64,000 nt of DNA from Paracoccus seriniphilus (GTDB taxonomy: Bacteria; Pseudomonadota; Alphaproteobacteria; Rhodobacterales; Rhodobacteraceae). Made by a program: the position numbers and the translations under genes. This document shows positions 36,699 to 47,241 of the stretch, in pieces. Position 1 is the first letter of the stretch, and each line of letters begins with the position of its first letter. The notes below the pieces were generated by a model, which did no database searches, was not told where the DNA came from, and worked only from the letters and a program-made list of their open reading frames with translations. Location of the stretch: the NCBI RefSeq assembly GCF_028553745.1, contig NZ_CP067130.1, forward strand, positions 186,001 through 250,000, read 5' to 3'.

Positions 36699-38429
36699 AT
36701 GGAAGTTTTCGTTCAATCCGCCTTTGGCGAAATCGCGGCTTTGCTGGTCATGGCTGCGGTGATCGGTTTCCTTGGGATCATCCTGCGCCAGCCACTGATC
36801 GTCAGTTTCATCGCGGTCGGTCTGATTGCGGGGCCGTCGGTGCTCAATGTGGTGCGCTCGACCGAAGAGATCAGCCTGCTGTCCGAGCTCGGCATCGCCG
36901 TGTTGCTTTTCCTTGTCGGGATCAAGCTGGATGTGAAGCTGATCCGCTCACTGGGGGCGGTGTCATTGCTGACCGGGTTGGGGCAGGTGGCCTTTACATC
37001 GATCTTTGGATATCTGATCGGCCTTGCGCTGGGTCTGGGCAGCACGACCAGCATTTATGTCGCAGTCGCGCTGACCTTTTCTTCGACGATCATTGTCGTG
37101 AAGCTTCTGTCCGACAAACGGGAAATCGACTCGTTGCATGGGCAGATCGCGCTGGGATTCCTGATCGTGCAGGATCTTGTCGTGGTTCTGGCGATGATCG
37201 TTCTGTCGGCCATTGGCATTGGCGCTGTCACCGAAAGCGGCGGGCATGGCAGTGGTTCCGTGCTGAGCGTTCTTGCCTCGGGCGTGGCCATGGTGGCGCT
37301 GGTGATCCTGTTCGTTCGCTATGTCGCCAATCCGTTGACCGAAAGACTGGCACGCGCGCCCGAGCTTCTGGTGATATTCGCCATCGCGCAGGCGGCGATA
37401 TTCGCCGCGGTCGGGGATCTGGTCGGGCTTGGCAAAGAGGTGGGCGGCCTGCTTGCGGGCGTCTCGCTGGCCTCGACCCCCTATCGCGAAACGATCGCCG
37501 CGCGTCTTGCGCCGCTGCGCGATTTCCTGCTGCTGTTTTTCTTCATTGCGCTGGGTTCGGCGCTTGATCTGTCATTGCTGGGCGCGCATGTCACCGGGGC
37601 GATCATCTTTTCGCTCTTCGTGCTGATCGGAAACCCGTTGATCGTGCTGATGATCATGGGTTCGCTAGGCTATCGCAAACGCACCGGCTTTCTTGCCGGG
37701 CTGACCGTCGCGCAGATCAGCGAATTCTCTCTGATCTTCATTGCCATGGGCGTTTCACTTGGTCATGTGCAGGAGGACGCGCTTGGCCTTGTGACCATGG
37801 TCGGCCTGGTCACGATTGCCGCATCCACCTATATGATCACCTATTCACACCGGCTTTACGCCTTGTTCGAGCCGCTACTGTCCCTGTTCGAGCGAAAGGG
37901 CACCCCGCGCGAGCCTTCGGATGCGGGGGCGCATCATGATGACAGTTTCAAGGTGATCATCTTTGGTCTGGGCCGGTTCGGCACTGCCATTGGCATGCGG
38001 CTGAAAAAGCGGGGCGTCCGGGTGCTGGGGGTCGATTTCAACCCCCTGGCGATACGACGCTGGCGTGAACTGGGGCTTGAGACCGAATTCGGTGACGCCA
38101 CCGACCCGGAATTTCTGGCAGAGCTGCCCATGGGGCGCGCGCAATGGATTGTCTCGACGGTGCCGATCCACCCCACCGGGCTGAGCTATGAAGACACACG
38201 CATGACATTGCTGCAACTGGCCCGCAATTCCACCGGCTTTTGCGGACGGATCGCCGTGGCATCGCATCATCCTCGGGACACCGAAGAATTGTTCGCGTCG
38301 GGCGCTGATCTGGTTCTGGAGCCGTTTCAGGACGCTGCCGATCGCGCCGTGGACATGCTTTGCGGTGGTGCCGAGGAAGAGCGCACCGAAATTCCGATAA
38401 TCGGGACGGAAGAGCAGCAGGTTTCATAG
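36699..38429 (+). CDS. CPA2-family cation/proton antiporter with RCK/TrkA-N domain (KefB/YbaL-like)
   Basis: 576 residues. About 12-13 membrane helices span residues 5-385, and a cytosolic TrkA-N (RCK) NAD(H)-binding domain starts at KVIIFGLGRFGTAIG near residue 418 and ends with a glycosylated-linker-free tail at about 560. The family exchanges K+ or Na+ for protons under ligand control. Pairing with an HTH protein and a divergent universal stress protein suggests a stress-response role; no KefF-type partner is present. Confidence 0.9.
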   Translation: MEVFVQSAFGEIAALLVMAAVIGFLGIILRQPLIVSFIAVGLIAGPSVLNVVRSTEEISLLSELGIAVLLFLVGIKLDVKLIRSLGAVSLLTGLGQVAFTSIFGYLIGLALGLGSTTSIYVAVALTFSSTIIVVKLLSDKREIDSLHGQIALGFLIVQDLVVVLAMIVLSAIGIGAVTESGGHGSGSVLSVLASGVAMVALVILFVRYVANPLTERLARAPELLVIFAIAQAAIFAAVGDLVGLGKEVGGLLAGVSLASTPYRETIAARLAPLRDFLLLFFFIALGSALDLSLLGAHVTGAIIFSLFVLIGNPLIVLMIMGSLGYRKRTGFLAGLTVAQISEFSLIFIAMGVSLGHVQEDALGLVTMVGLVTIAASTYMITYSHRLYALFEPLLSLFERKGTPREPSDAGAHHDDSFKVIIFGLGRFGTAIGMRLKKRGVRVLGVDFNPLAIRRWRELGLETEFGDATDPEFLAELPMGRAQWIVSTVPIHPTGLSYEDTRMTLLQLARNSTGFCGRIAVASHHPRDTEELFASGADLVLEPFQDAADRAVDMLCGGAEEERTEIPIIGTEEQQVS

Positions 38430-38459
38430 CCGCGCATCGGGCAGGCGGCAGGGGCTGTT

Positions 38460-38492
38460 CGGTCCCGGCAATGCAGTGAAATGCCGGGACCG
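38460..38492. terminator. Bidirectional stem-loop between convergent genes
   Basis: CGGTCCCGGCA at 38460-38470 and TGCCGGGACCG at 38482-38492 form a perfect 11-bp stem with an 11-base loop, between the antiporter end and the end of the SH3-domain gene. No T run on either strand. Confidence 0.7.
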
Positions 38493-38502
38493 AGATCAAT
38501 CA

Positions 38503-39288
38503 TCACGGCAAGCCTTGACCGTTGATCTCGATGTCAAAGATGCGCAGCGGCGCGCCGGGCTGGGCGCTGTCGGCACGCAACCGAAAGATGGCGCGATTTG
38601 GCTGTCCGAAATTGGTGAAATCCGCATTGACGGTGATCATCCCCTGCAGCATGGGCTGATCAGGGTCGGGCGCGATACGGGTGATCTCGCCCTGAAAATC
38701 CTGTGCGCCGTAGAGGATATCCGCCCCGTGTCCTGCCAGTTCGGGAACCATCCCGGCAAAGAAATAATCCGGCGCAAGGGTCGGCCCGAACGGGTTTTCC
38801 TCCGCGCTGCGCTGTGTTTCAAACGCGGCATAAAGATCGCCCACCAGACGGGCCGCGTCATTGATCATGGCGTCGCCCGGCCCTGTCTCGACAGCCGCTC
38901 CATCCGCGTCGGGCTGAATCTCTTCAAGCCCGTCCTCCATCAGGAAACGTTGCGCGACCCAGCCTGCCTTGCTGAAATCAGAGCTGCGCATCAGGCACCA
39001 TCGCGGCGGCAGGTTCTCGCGCTGCGGGTCGGTCAGGCGATGATAGATCGAGGGGATCAGCAGCGGCACGCAGGTGATCTGCTCCAGCCCGCGCGCATCG
39101 GGCGGCAGGCTGTCGATCACCAGATATTCGGTGCCCGGCCCCATGCGCATGTTCAGCACATCATCCCTGGCCACGCCGGTCACGCGCCATGCATCCGGCC
39201 CGTGACCATCGATCTCGGCCCTTGCCATCGGCGCGGCAAGAACAGCGGCGCCGGACAGCGCCAGACCGGTCATGAGACGGCGCATCAT
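38503..39288 (-). CDS. Secreted SH3-domain (bacterial SH3b) protein
   Basis: 261 residues with an N-terminal signal peptide (cut near PMARA-EIDG, about residue 25). Residues about 32-80 resemble a bacterial SH3 domain (WRVTGVARDDVLNMRMGPG, a typical SH3b RDT-loop context) with a cysteine pair. The rest is of unknown fold. It starts inside the end of the vWA gene (4-nt overlap), so both exported proteins are made from one transcript and may act together at the cell surface. Confidence 0.8.
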   Translation of the reverse strand: MMRRLMTGLALSGAAVLAAPMARAEIDGHGPDAWRVTGVARDDVLNMRMGPGTEYLVIDSLPPDARGLEQITCVPLLIPSIYHRLTDPQRENLPPRWCLMRSSDFSKAGWVAQRFLMEDGLEEIQPDADGAAVETGPGDAMINDAARLVGDLYAAFETQRSAEENPFGPTLAPDYFFAGMVPELAGHGADILYGAQDFQGEITRIAPDPDQPMLQGMITVNADFTNFGQPNRAIFRLRADSAQPGAPLRIFDIEINGQGLP

Positions 39289-41558
39289 TTCACCTCGACC
39301 ACAAAGCGGCCCAGAAGCTTGCGGCCCGAGATATCCAGAAAGCGGATCTCGTAGAGCCCGGCCTCATCAGGCATGTTCATCTCGATGCTCTTTGCCTCGC
39401 CGATCTTCTGTGTGGTGATCCAGCTGAAATCCGGCTGATCCTTGCGGGCAAGCGCGATCCGTTGGTCGGCACCGTCGCCTTTCCCGGTCCAGGTCACGGT
39501 GATCGTTTCTCCCGGAGCCGCAGTTTCAGGCGCCGACAACCCGGCACCCTCATCAAGCGGCGCATCCGCTTCCACAACCTCCAATGACGCGCTGGCCAAG
39601 GTTTTATTGCCCTCGTCCAGCACATAGCGGATCTCGTAAAGGCCTGTTTCCACAGGGGCGGTCAGCCGGCCCTCGGTCTTGTCGCGCACCCGCAGATGGG
39701 TGTGCCGCGTGCCTTCATCCGCCCCCGCCGGGACGATGGTTACAAAGTCGCTGGCGTTGATGATGGATGACCAGACGATATCGATCTGCGTTCCAGCCCG
39801 CGCCGTGCCTGGACCGGAAATGCCCATTTCGGGCTCGACGAGTTCGACCGATGCGGAGCCGATGGTCTTGTTGCCCTCATCCAGCACATAGCGGACTTCA
39901 TAGAGGCCCGGCTCGGCCGGTGCGGTCAGTGCGCCTTCAAGGTCGTCGCGGGCGCGGATATGATTGTGTCGCGTGCCTTCATCGGCATCGGCGGGGACGA
40001 TGGTGATGTAGTCCGCCGGGTTGACCGTGCGATCCCATGAGATGTCGAATTTGGCGCCGGTGGGGACCTCGGCGGGGGCGGTCACTGTCACGCCTGCCTC
40101 GACGAGTTCGACCGGTGCGGAGCCGATTGTCTTGTTGCCCTCATCCAGCACATAGCGGACTTCATAGAGGCCCGGCTCGGCCGGTGCGGTCAGTGCGCCT
40201 TCAAGGTCGTCGCGGGCGCGGATATGATTGTGTCGCGTGCCTTCATCGGCATCGGCGGGGACGATGGTGATGTAGTCCGCCGGGTTGACCGTGCGATCCC
40301 ATGAGATGTCGAATTTGGCGCCGGTGGGGACCTCGGCGGGGGCGGTCACTGTCACGCCTGCCTCGACGAGTTCGACCGGTGCGGAGCCGATTGTCTTGTT
40401 GCCCTCATCCAGCACATAGCGGACTTCATAGAGGCCCGGCTCGGCCGGAGCAGTCAGTGCGCCTTCAAGGTCGTCGCGGGCGCGGATGTGATTGTGCCGG
40501 GTGCCTTCATCGGCACCGGCTGGGACGATGGTGATGTAATCCGCCGGGTTGACCGTGCGATCCCATGAGATGTCGAATTTGGAGCCGGTGGGGACCTCGG
40601 CGGGAGCGGTCACTGTCACGCCTGCCTCGACGAGTTCGACCGGTGCGGAGCCGATGGTCTTGTTGCCCTCATCCAGCACATAGCGGACTTCATAGAGGCC
40701 CGGCTCGGCCGGAGCAGTCAGTGCGCCTTCAAGGTCGTCGCGGGCGCGGATGTGATTGTGCCGGGTGCCTTCATCGGCATCGGCTGGGACGATGGTGATG
40801 TAATCCGCCGGGTTGACCGTGCGATCCCATGAGATGTCGAATCTGGCGCCGGTGGGGACCTCGGCGGGGGCGGTGACGATGACCTGCGGCATGGCTGGCT
40901 CGGGTTCGGGTGGGGCAGGGGGCGCGTCCATCGCAGTTTGGACCTGATCCAAAGCATCCTGGAGTTCATCCGCATTGCCTGCCGGAACAAACACCCCGCC
41001 GGTATTTTCGGCGATGCAGGCCAGGCTGGCTTGTGCGGCGTCGTCCAGATCAAAGCCGACAACATGCGCGGTAAATTTCACGCCCTGTTTGGCAAGCTGC
41101 GCCGACAATGCGCAGGGGTCGGCATTGCAGGTCTCGACCCCATCGGAAATCAGCACGACGGTCGCAGGATTGTCGCGATAGGACAGCAGATTGGCGGCAT
41201 GTTCCACCGATGCGGAAATCGGCGTCTTGCCGACCGGTTTGATCGCGTTGACGGTGGCAATAAAGCTGTCCCGGTTTACCGGACCGGGCGGAATCAGGGT
41301 TTCGATATCGGTGCAATCGCCCTGGCTGCGGTGGCCATAGGCAACAAGGCCCAGATTGGTCCCGGCGTCCCAATCCTTGACCAGATCGGCCAGCACCTCG
41401 CGCGCAATTTCGACCTTGGACCTGCCATCGATCTGGCCCCACATGGAGCCCGAGCCATCATAGACTATCACCACGTCATCCGCAGCCTGCGCCGATGTCG
41501 CGCAAGCGATGGCGCCAAAAATTGCCATGGTTGCAAGTTTTGATGCGATCGGTTTCAT
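39285..41558 (-). CDS. Exported vWA-domain protein with tandem Ig-like repeats
   Basis: 757 residues from the ATG at 41558 (GGAGGG ribosome site); an ATG five codons upstream is weaker. Signal peptide to about residue 25 (TSAQA-ADD), then a von Willebrand A domain (about 27-210) with the MIDAS motif DGSGS at 34-38 and a CNADPC disulfide-like pair. Four 88-residue repeats of probable Ig-like fold follow (about 228-579), then two diverged copies (about 580-757). Function unknown; a metal-dependent adhesion role is plausible. Co-transcribed with the SH3 protein. Confidence 0.85.
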   Translation of the reverse strand: MKPIASKLATMAIFGAIACATSAQAADDVVIVYDGSGSMWGQIDGRSKVEIAREVLADLVKDWDAGTNLGLVAYGHRSQGDCTDIETLIPPGPVNRDSFIATVNAIKPVGKTPISASVEHAANLLSYRDNPATVVLISDGVETCNADPCALSAQLAKQGVKFTAHVVGFDLDDAAQASLACIAENTGGVFVPAGNADELQDALDQVQTAMDAPPAPPEPEPAMPQVIVTAPAEVPTGARFDISWDRTVNPADYITIVPADADEGTRHNHIRARDDLEGALTAPAEPGLYEVRYVLDEGNKTIGSAPVELVEAGVTVTAPAEVPTGSKFDISWDRTVNPADYITIVPAGADEGTRHNHIRARDDLEGALTAPAEPGLYEVRYVLDEGNKTIGSAPVELVEAGVTVTAPAEVPTGAKFDISWDRTVNPADYITIVPADADEGTRHNHIRARDDLEGALTAPAEPGLYEVRYVLDEGNKTIGSAPVELVEAGVTVTAPAEVPTGAKFDISWDRTVNPADYITIVPADADEGTRHNHIRARDDLEGALTAPAEPGLYEVRYVLDEGNKTIGSASVELVEPEMGISGPGTARAGTQIDIVWSSIINASDFVTIVPAGADEGTRHTHLRVRDKTEGRLTAPVETGLYEIRYVLDEGNKTLASASLEVVEADAPLDEGAGLSAPETAAPGETITVTWTGKGDGADQRIALARKDQPDFSWITTQKIGEAKSIEMNMPDEAGLYEIRFLDISGRKLLGRFVVEVK
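39822..40877 (-). repeat. Four tandem 264-bp coding repeats
   Basis: Units at 40614-40877, 40350-40613, 40086-40349 and 39822-40085 are nearly identical at the DNA level (a few differences per unit, many silent), each encoding VTAPAEVPTG at the start and ELVEAG near the end. Near-identity in DNA points to recent duplication or ongoing gene conversion; copy number may vary between strains. Confidence 0.9.
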
Positions 41559-41792
41559 GTTTCGTCCCTCCATGCGCCATCCTGTTGAAAGCGCTCCGAT
41601 ATGGTCCCGCAGGACAATATCTTATCATAGCAACAATGTGTGGCGCCCTGTCACCGGCAATCTGATCGTGGCACAGGTCGCATCCGCTGCTTTCGCGCGG
41701 TGCAAGGACAGATTCCACCGGCAGGACATGATCCCGCGCGCCGGCCGCCCTGCCACGCTGTGGCTTTGGCGGGCGCACGGGATATTCCCGGA

Positions 41793-43157
<1,365 letters not shown>

Positions 43158-43267
43158 TCAAGACGGCCACGCTTTGTGCAAGGTGCGTAATTTATCAGCA
43201 AAATTGGCCGCCAGGCACAAGCCCTGCCTCGGGAAAAAGCATTATTAGTTGATAATTTGTGTCATGA

Positions 43268-43591
43268 ATGGCGTTGCGGGTGCCGTCACATGACGGGAAG
43301 ATTACCCGAGCTGCCCGAAAAAATTCGGGTTTGCCTTTCTGCTTGGCGGAGGCGGCGCTTTACCCGTCGCTGTCCCTGACCGGCACGGTTGGTCGCAGCG
43401 AGGGCGCGGCCTATACCTCGGCCGGGTGGGTTCTGTGCAGAGCTTTACTGTTCATGGTCACGTCCCCGCACAGACCACACCGCCGCCCGGCAACTATTTC
43501 GATACGGTGGTCGTTGCGATCACCTATTGAAGCGGCGCGATACCTGGTCTTGGTGACCGCCCGGCCACCATCGGGCCGCCGGGCGACAGAT
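43268..43591. other. Stretch with two gene remnants
   Basis: Between gdhA and the receptor fragment. The plus-strand frame at about 43343-43429 gives EAALYPSLSLTGTVGRSEG, typical of TolC/NodT outer-membrane factors. The next piece, in another frame, is the end of a spore-coat-U domain (43438-43530). Neither has a start. The rest shows nothing. Confidence 0.5.
43438..43530 (+). pseudogene. Remnant of a spore coat U-domain (fimbrial-type) protein, C-terminal end
   Basis: The frame to the stop at 43528-43530 gives QSFTVHGHVPAQTTPPPGNY and FDTVVVAITY, matching the final strands of SCPU-domain proteins exported by chaperone-usher systems. All upstream coding sequence is missing. Confidence 0.6.
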
Positions 43592-44566
43592 TCAGAAGTT
43601 GCGCCCCGGCGCGGGACCGCTGATATAAGTCGCCGGAACATAGTCGCGGTCGGTCACATTATCGATGCCCACCTGCAGCTCGACCCCTTCCAGCGCTCCT
43701 TGCTGCGGGCTGTAGGTCGCATGGATGTCGTGGACACCATAGCCTCCGCGATGTGTTCCATCGGGCTTGTCGCGGCCAGCGGCCAGAATGCTGGGCATGC
43801 CCAGTTTCCAGGCCGCGCTGGCCTGCCATGCCGCTGTCAGCACGACCCTGTCGTTTGGCCGGGTGTCCAGAATATCGCCATCCTGATCATCGCCATCAAC
43901 CACCGATACGGCTGCCCCGAATTGCCAGTCGCCCGCCAGATAGCTGGCCTCCAGCTCGCCACCGCGCAGATAGGCCTTGTCGATATTGGTATAGCTGGGG
44001 CTGGGCGCGGGCAGGTTCGTGCGCACGATCATGTCGTTGATGTGGTTGCGAAACAGTGTCATCTTCACCGTCAGCTCGTCATCCGCGCGCAGCAAAGCTG
44101 TCGATTTATGGGACAGGCCGATCTCGACATTCTTGTCCTGTTCGTCCTTCAGGTCCAGCGATGCCGCGCCGCCCGCGAAACCGTCATACAACTCGTCCAC
44201 AGCAGGCATGCGGTTGACGAATGCGACCGACCCAAAGGCCGACCAGCGCTCATTCAGTCGACAAAGAACCGAAATCTGCGGTTCGATGGACTCGGAATCG
44301 ACGCGTTCATCGCTGATCGTGACGCTGTCCTTGGGCTCGGTCCGCTGGCGTTCGTAGCGCAGGCCCGAATTGATGGTCCAGCGGTTCCATTCAAGTTCGG
44401 ACCACGGAAAGACAGCCGCCGAACGGGTATATCCCTCGGGGTGCGAGGTTGAAATGGCGGTGCTGCTGCGATCCTGCCTGAAGGTCTCGGCCCCCACGGA
44501 CAGGAAAAGGCTATAGGCCGCACCCGACAGATCGGCCGCTACACCCGGTTTCAAGACGGTGAACAT
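43592..44566 (-). pseudogene. TonB-dependent haem receptor, truncated
   Basis: The remaining 324 codons resemble the C-terminal half of a TonB-dependent haem/haemoglobin receptor barrel (SELEWNRWTINSGLRYERQ, PAVDELYDGFAGG, VELQVGIDNVTDRDYVP). The signal peptide, TonB box, plug domain and first strands are absent, and the last strand after GRNF is missing too, so no working receptor can form. The similarity to receptors stops near 44515; beyond that the frame only runs antisense to the hmuS fragment, which starts at the same junction in the other direction. Confidence 0.8.
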
Positions 44567-45324
44567 GCCGCGATGACCCTCGACCCCGAAATCGACATGC
44601 GGATGTTAACGCGCCATTGGGTCCATGCCTTTGCCGTCGATATCGACGGGCACCGCTCGATCCAGGTTTTCGACGCCGCGGGCGTGGCCGTTCACAAAGT
44701 TCATCTGCGCGAAAGCACTGACCTTGCCGCATTTGCCGCCGTGACCGCCGAGCTTGCGCTGCCCGACCAGCAGGGCCTGTCCGATTTCGCCCCTCGTCCC
44801 GCCCCCGAGGGCGCGCGCATCGTCGAAGACAACATTTCGACCCTGCGCCAGGAATGGGCGCGGATGACGGACACGCATCAATTCGACAGGCTGGTCCACC
44901 GGCTCAAGATGAACCGGCTGGGGCCAATCGTGCGGCGGGCGCGCCCCTGGTCCGCCTGCTGGCGGTGTCTTCGGTCATGATGATGTTCGAGGCCATCCGC
45001 GACCGCGACATGCAGGTGATGTTCTTCGTTGGCAACAGGAGCTGCATCGAGGTCCACTCAGGTCCGATGAAGGATCTGCGCCAGATGGGGCCGTGGCTCA
45101 ATGTGCTGGATGAAGGTTTCAACCTCCATCTGTGCGGCGACCATCTGGCCGAGATCCGGGCGGTAGAGAAGCCCACCCGTCGCGGTCCGGCGCTGTCGGT
45201 CGAAGCGTTTGATTCCGATGGAGAACTGATTTTCCAATGCTTCGGGATGCGGCAGGAAAGGAACGGTGATCCCGAGGCATGGGCCTCACTTGTGGCGGAA
45301 TTGCCCGGAGAAGAAGGCGCATGA
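44528..45324 (+). pseudogene. hmuS: Haem-degrading/haem transport protein HmuS, truncated and frameshifted
   Basis: In the first frame, IGRYTRFQDGEHAAMTLDPE and IDMRMLTRHWVHAFAV match the end of the first HmuS repeat; about 70-90 N-terminal residues are missing. At the G run near 44920-44923 the frame shifts by one base, and the second repeat continues as APLVRLLAVSSVMMMFEAIR to the end (FFVGNRSCIEVHSGP, NLHLCGDHLAEI). Restoring one G would join both frames. The stop overlaps the hmuT start by 4 nt, as in normal hmuSTUV operons. Confidence 0.85.
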
Positions 45325-46184
45325 TGCTGCGTCTGATCTTTGGTCTGTCGGTGATCGCCGGGCCGGTGCTTGCCGATCAACATCCCGAGGCAGGGCGCGT
45401 TCTGTCCATCGGCGGCGCGGTCACAGAGATCGTTCATGTGCTTGGTCAGCAGGACCGCCTGGTTGCGCGCGACAGCACGTCAAGCTTTCCGCCCTCGGTC
45501 GAGGCGTTGCCCGATGTCGGCTATATCCGCGCGCTGTCTGCCGAAGGGGTGTTGTCTGTCGAGCCGGACCTGATCCTGGCCGAAGAAGGTGCCGGTCCCC
45601 CCGAGGTTGTCGCGTTGCTGCGTGACAGCGGGATTCCCTATGAGACCATTCCGGGCGGGACCGATGCCGATGGGCTGGCCGCCAAGATCGAGGCCGTGGC
45701 CGAGGCGCTTGGCGTCCCGGAAGCGGCTTCTGAGCCTGTGGCCAAGCTGCGCGCGGATCTGCAGGCCGCCGCCGAGGTCGCGCAGAGGCAGGATCCCGCA
45801 CGCGTGATGTTCATTCTGTCGGTTCAGGGGGGCCGGATCATGGCCTCGGGCACCGGGACCGAGGCGGATGCAATGATCAACCTTGCCGGGGCGATCAATG
45901 CCATTGACGCATTCGAAGGTTATAAGCCCGTTACCGATGAGGCCATCCTCGCTGCGGCGCCCGATGTCATTCTGATGATGCTGCGTGGCGAGGCGAGCGC
46001 CAGCCATGGCGCACCCGATGACCAGCTGTTTTCCCTGCCGGCACTTGCCCCGACACCGGCGGCCCGGGACGGCCGCGTGATCCGGATGGATGGGCTTTAT
46101 CTTCTGGGTTTCGGTCCGCGGACCGGCAAGGCTGCCCGCGATCTGCATGATGCCATCTATGGTGAAGCTCATGGTCGCGATTGA
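45321..46184 (+). CDS. hmuT: Haem ABC transporter periplasmic binding protein
   Basis: 287 residues from the ATG at 45321. Signal peptide ends at AGPVLA-DQHP (about residue 19). It is a helical-backbone (TroA/BtuF-like) binding protein: RVLSIGGAVTEIVHVLGQQ, YIRALSAEGVLSVEPDLIL and GYKPVTDEAILAAAPDVILM follow the family. It carries haem from the receptor to HmuU. Intact, unlike its neighbours hmuS and hmuV. Overlaps hmuU by 14 nt. Confidence 0.9.
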   Translation: MMLRLIFGLSVIAGPVLADQHPEAGRVLSIGGAVTEIVHVLGQQDRLVARDSTSSFPPSVEALPDVGYIRALSAEGVLSVEPDLILAEEGAGPPEVVALLRDSGIPYETIPGGTDADGLAAKIEAVAEALGVPEAASEPVAKLRADLQAAAEVAQRQDPARVMFILSVQGGRIMASGTGTEADAMINLAGAINAIDAFEGYKPVTDEAILAAAPDVILMMLRGEASASHGAPDDQLFSLPALAPTPAARDGRVIRMDGLYLLGFGPRTGKAARDLHDAIYGEAHGRD

Positions 46185-47241
46185 CGTTCCGCACGCGCCA
46201 ATTGCCGGAGACCGCAGTCGCAGGGGCAGGGGCGCAGCGATCGGACTGGCCGCGTTGCTGCTTGTCGTGGCTGCGCTGGCGCTGGACCATGGCGCTGCGG
46301 GAACCCCGGCATGGGAGGTCCTCGGCAAGATCATGACCGGGCATGAGGTCACGCAGGCCGACCGTATCGTGGTTCTGCAAATTCGCCTGCCGCGCCTGCT
46401 GACAGGTCTTCTGGTCGGCGCGTCCCTGGCCATGTCCGGCGCGATCATGCAGGGGCTGTTTCGCAATCCGCTGGCCGATCCCGGTCTGCTGGGCGTCAGC
46501 GCCGGAGCAGGGCTGGGTGCCATCGCGGCCATCGTGCTGGGCGGTATGCTGCCCGCAACCATGGCTGCGGCGATGGGCTGGCATATGGTTCCGATTGCCG
46601 CCTTTGCCGGGGGGTGGGTTTCGATGATCACGCTTTACGCCATCGCCACGCGCAGGGGGCGCACCTCGATTGCGACCATGCTGCTGGCCGGGATCGCTCT
46701 GGCGGCGATGATTGGCGCGCTCTCGGGGTTGATCGTGTTTCACGCCGATGACGACCAGTTGCGCGATCTGACCTTCTGGGGGCTGGGATCTCTGGCGGGC
46801 AGCAGCTGGCCGAAACTGGCTGCCGCCGCGCCGCTGATCATCGCCGGGCTGGCGGCCGCGCCCTTTCTTGCACGCGGTCTGAACGGGCTTGCCCTGGGCG
46901 AGGCTTCGGCGGCCCATGTCGGCATCAATGTCCAGCGCATCAAGGCTGTCGCCATTCTGTCCGCTGCGTGCGCGACCGGTGCTTCGGTCGCCATTTCCGG
47001 CGGGATAGGTTTTGTCGGTATCGTGGTGCCGCATCTGCTGCGGCTGATTTCCGGCCCTGATCACCGCTGGCTGCTGGTGAATGCGGCGCTGTTGGGCGCC
47101 ACCGTTCTGATCGGGGCGGACATGATCAGCCGCAGCGTGGTTGCTCCGGCCGAATTGCCCATTGGCATCGTCACCGCAATGATCGGCGGGCCGTTCTTCA
47201 TGTGGGTGCTGTTGTCAAATCGCAGGACGCTGGACGAATGA
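46171..47241 (+). CDS. hmuU: Haem ABC transporter permease
   Basis: 356 residues from the ATG at 46171, which has GGTGAAG just upstream; an ATG at 46159 is the alternative. FecCD/BtuC-type permease with about ten membrane helices; RLPRLLTGLLVGASLAMSGA and GGIGFVGIVVPHLLRLISGP are the two best-known family motifs. No break was seen. The stop overlaps the hmuV start by 4 nt. Confidence 0.91.
   Translation: MVAIDVPHAPIAGDRSRRGRGAAIGLAALLLVVAALALDHGAAGTPAWEVLGKIMTGHEVTQADRIVVLQIRLPRLLTGLLVGASLAMSGAIMQGLFRNPLADPGLLGVSAGAGLGAIAAIVLGGMLPATMAAAMGWHMVPIAAFAGGWVSMITLYAIATRRGRTSIATMLLAGIALAAMIGALSGLIVFHADDDQLRDLTFWGLGSLAGSSWPKLAAAAPLIIAGLAAAPFLARGLNGLALGEASAAHVGINVQRIKAVAILSAACATGASVAISGGIGFVGIVVPHLLRLISGPDHRWLLVNAALLGATVLIGADMISRSVVAPAELPIGIVTAMIGGPFFMWVLLSNRRTLDE

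Noticed and set aside
39822..40877. Regular repeats considered as a CRISPR or satellite array
   Set aside because: The unit is 264 bp, in frame, and encodes an 88-residue protein repeat; there are no short repeats with unique spacers. Repeated small open frames on the plus strand are shadows of these units.
43268..44452. Open frame of 394 codons on the plus strand over the receptor remnant
   Set aside because: Only its first part (to about 43429) resembles a protein family; beyond that it is antisense shadow of the TonB receptor fragment.
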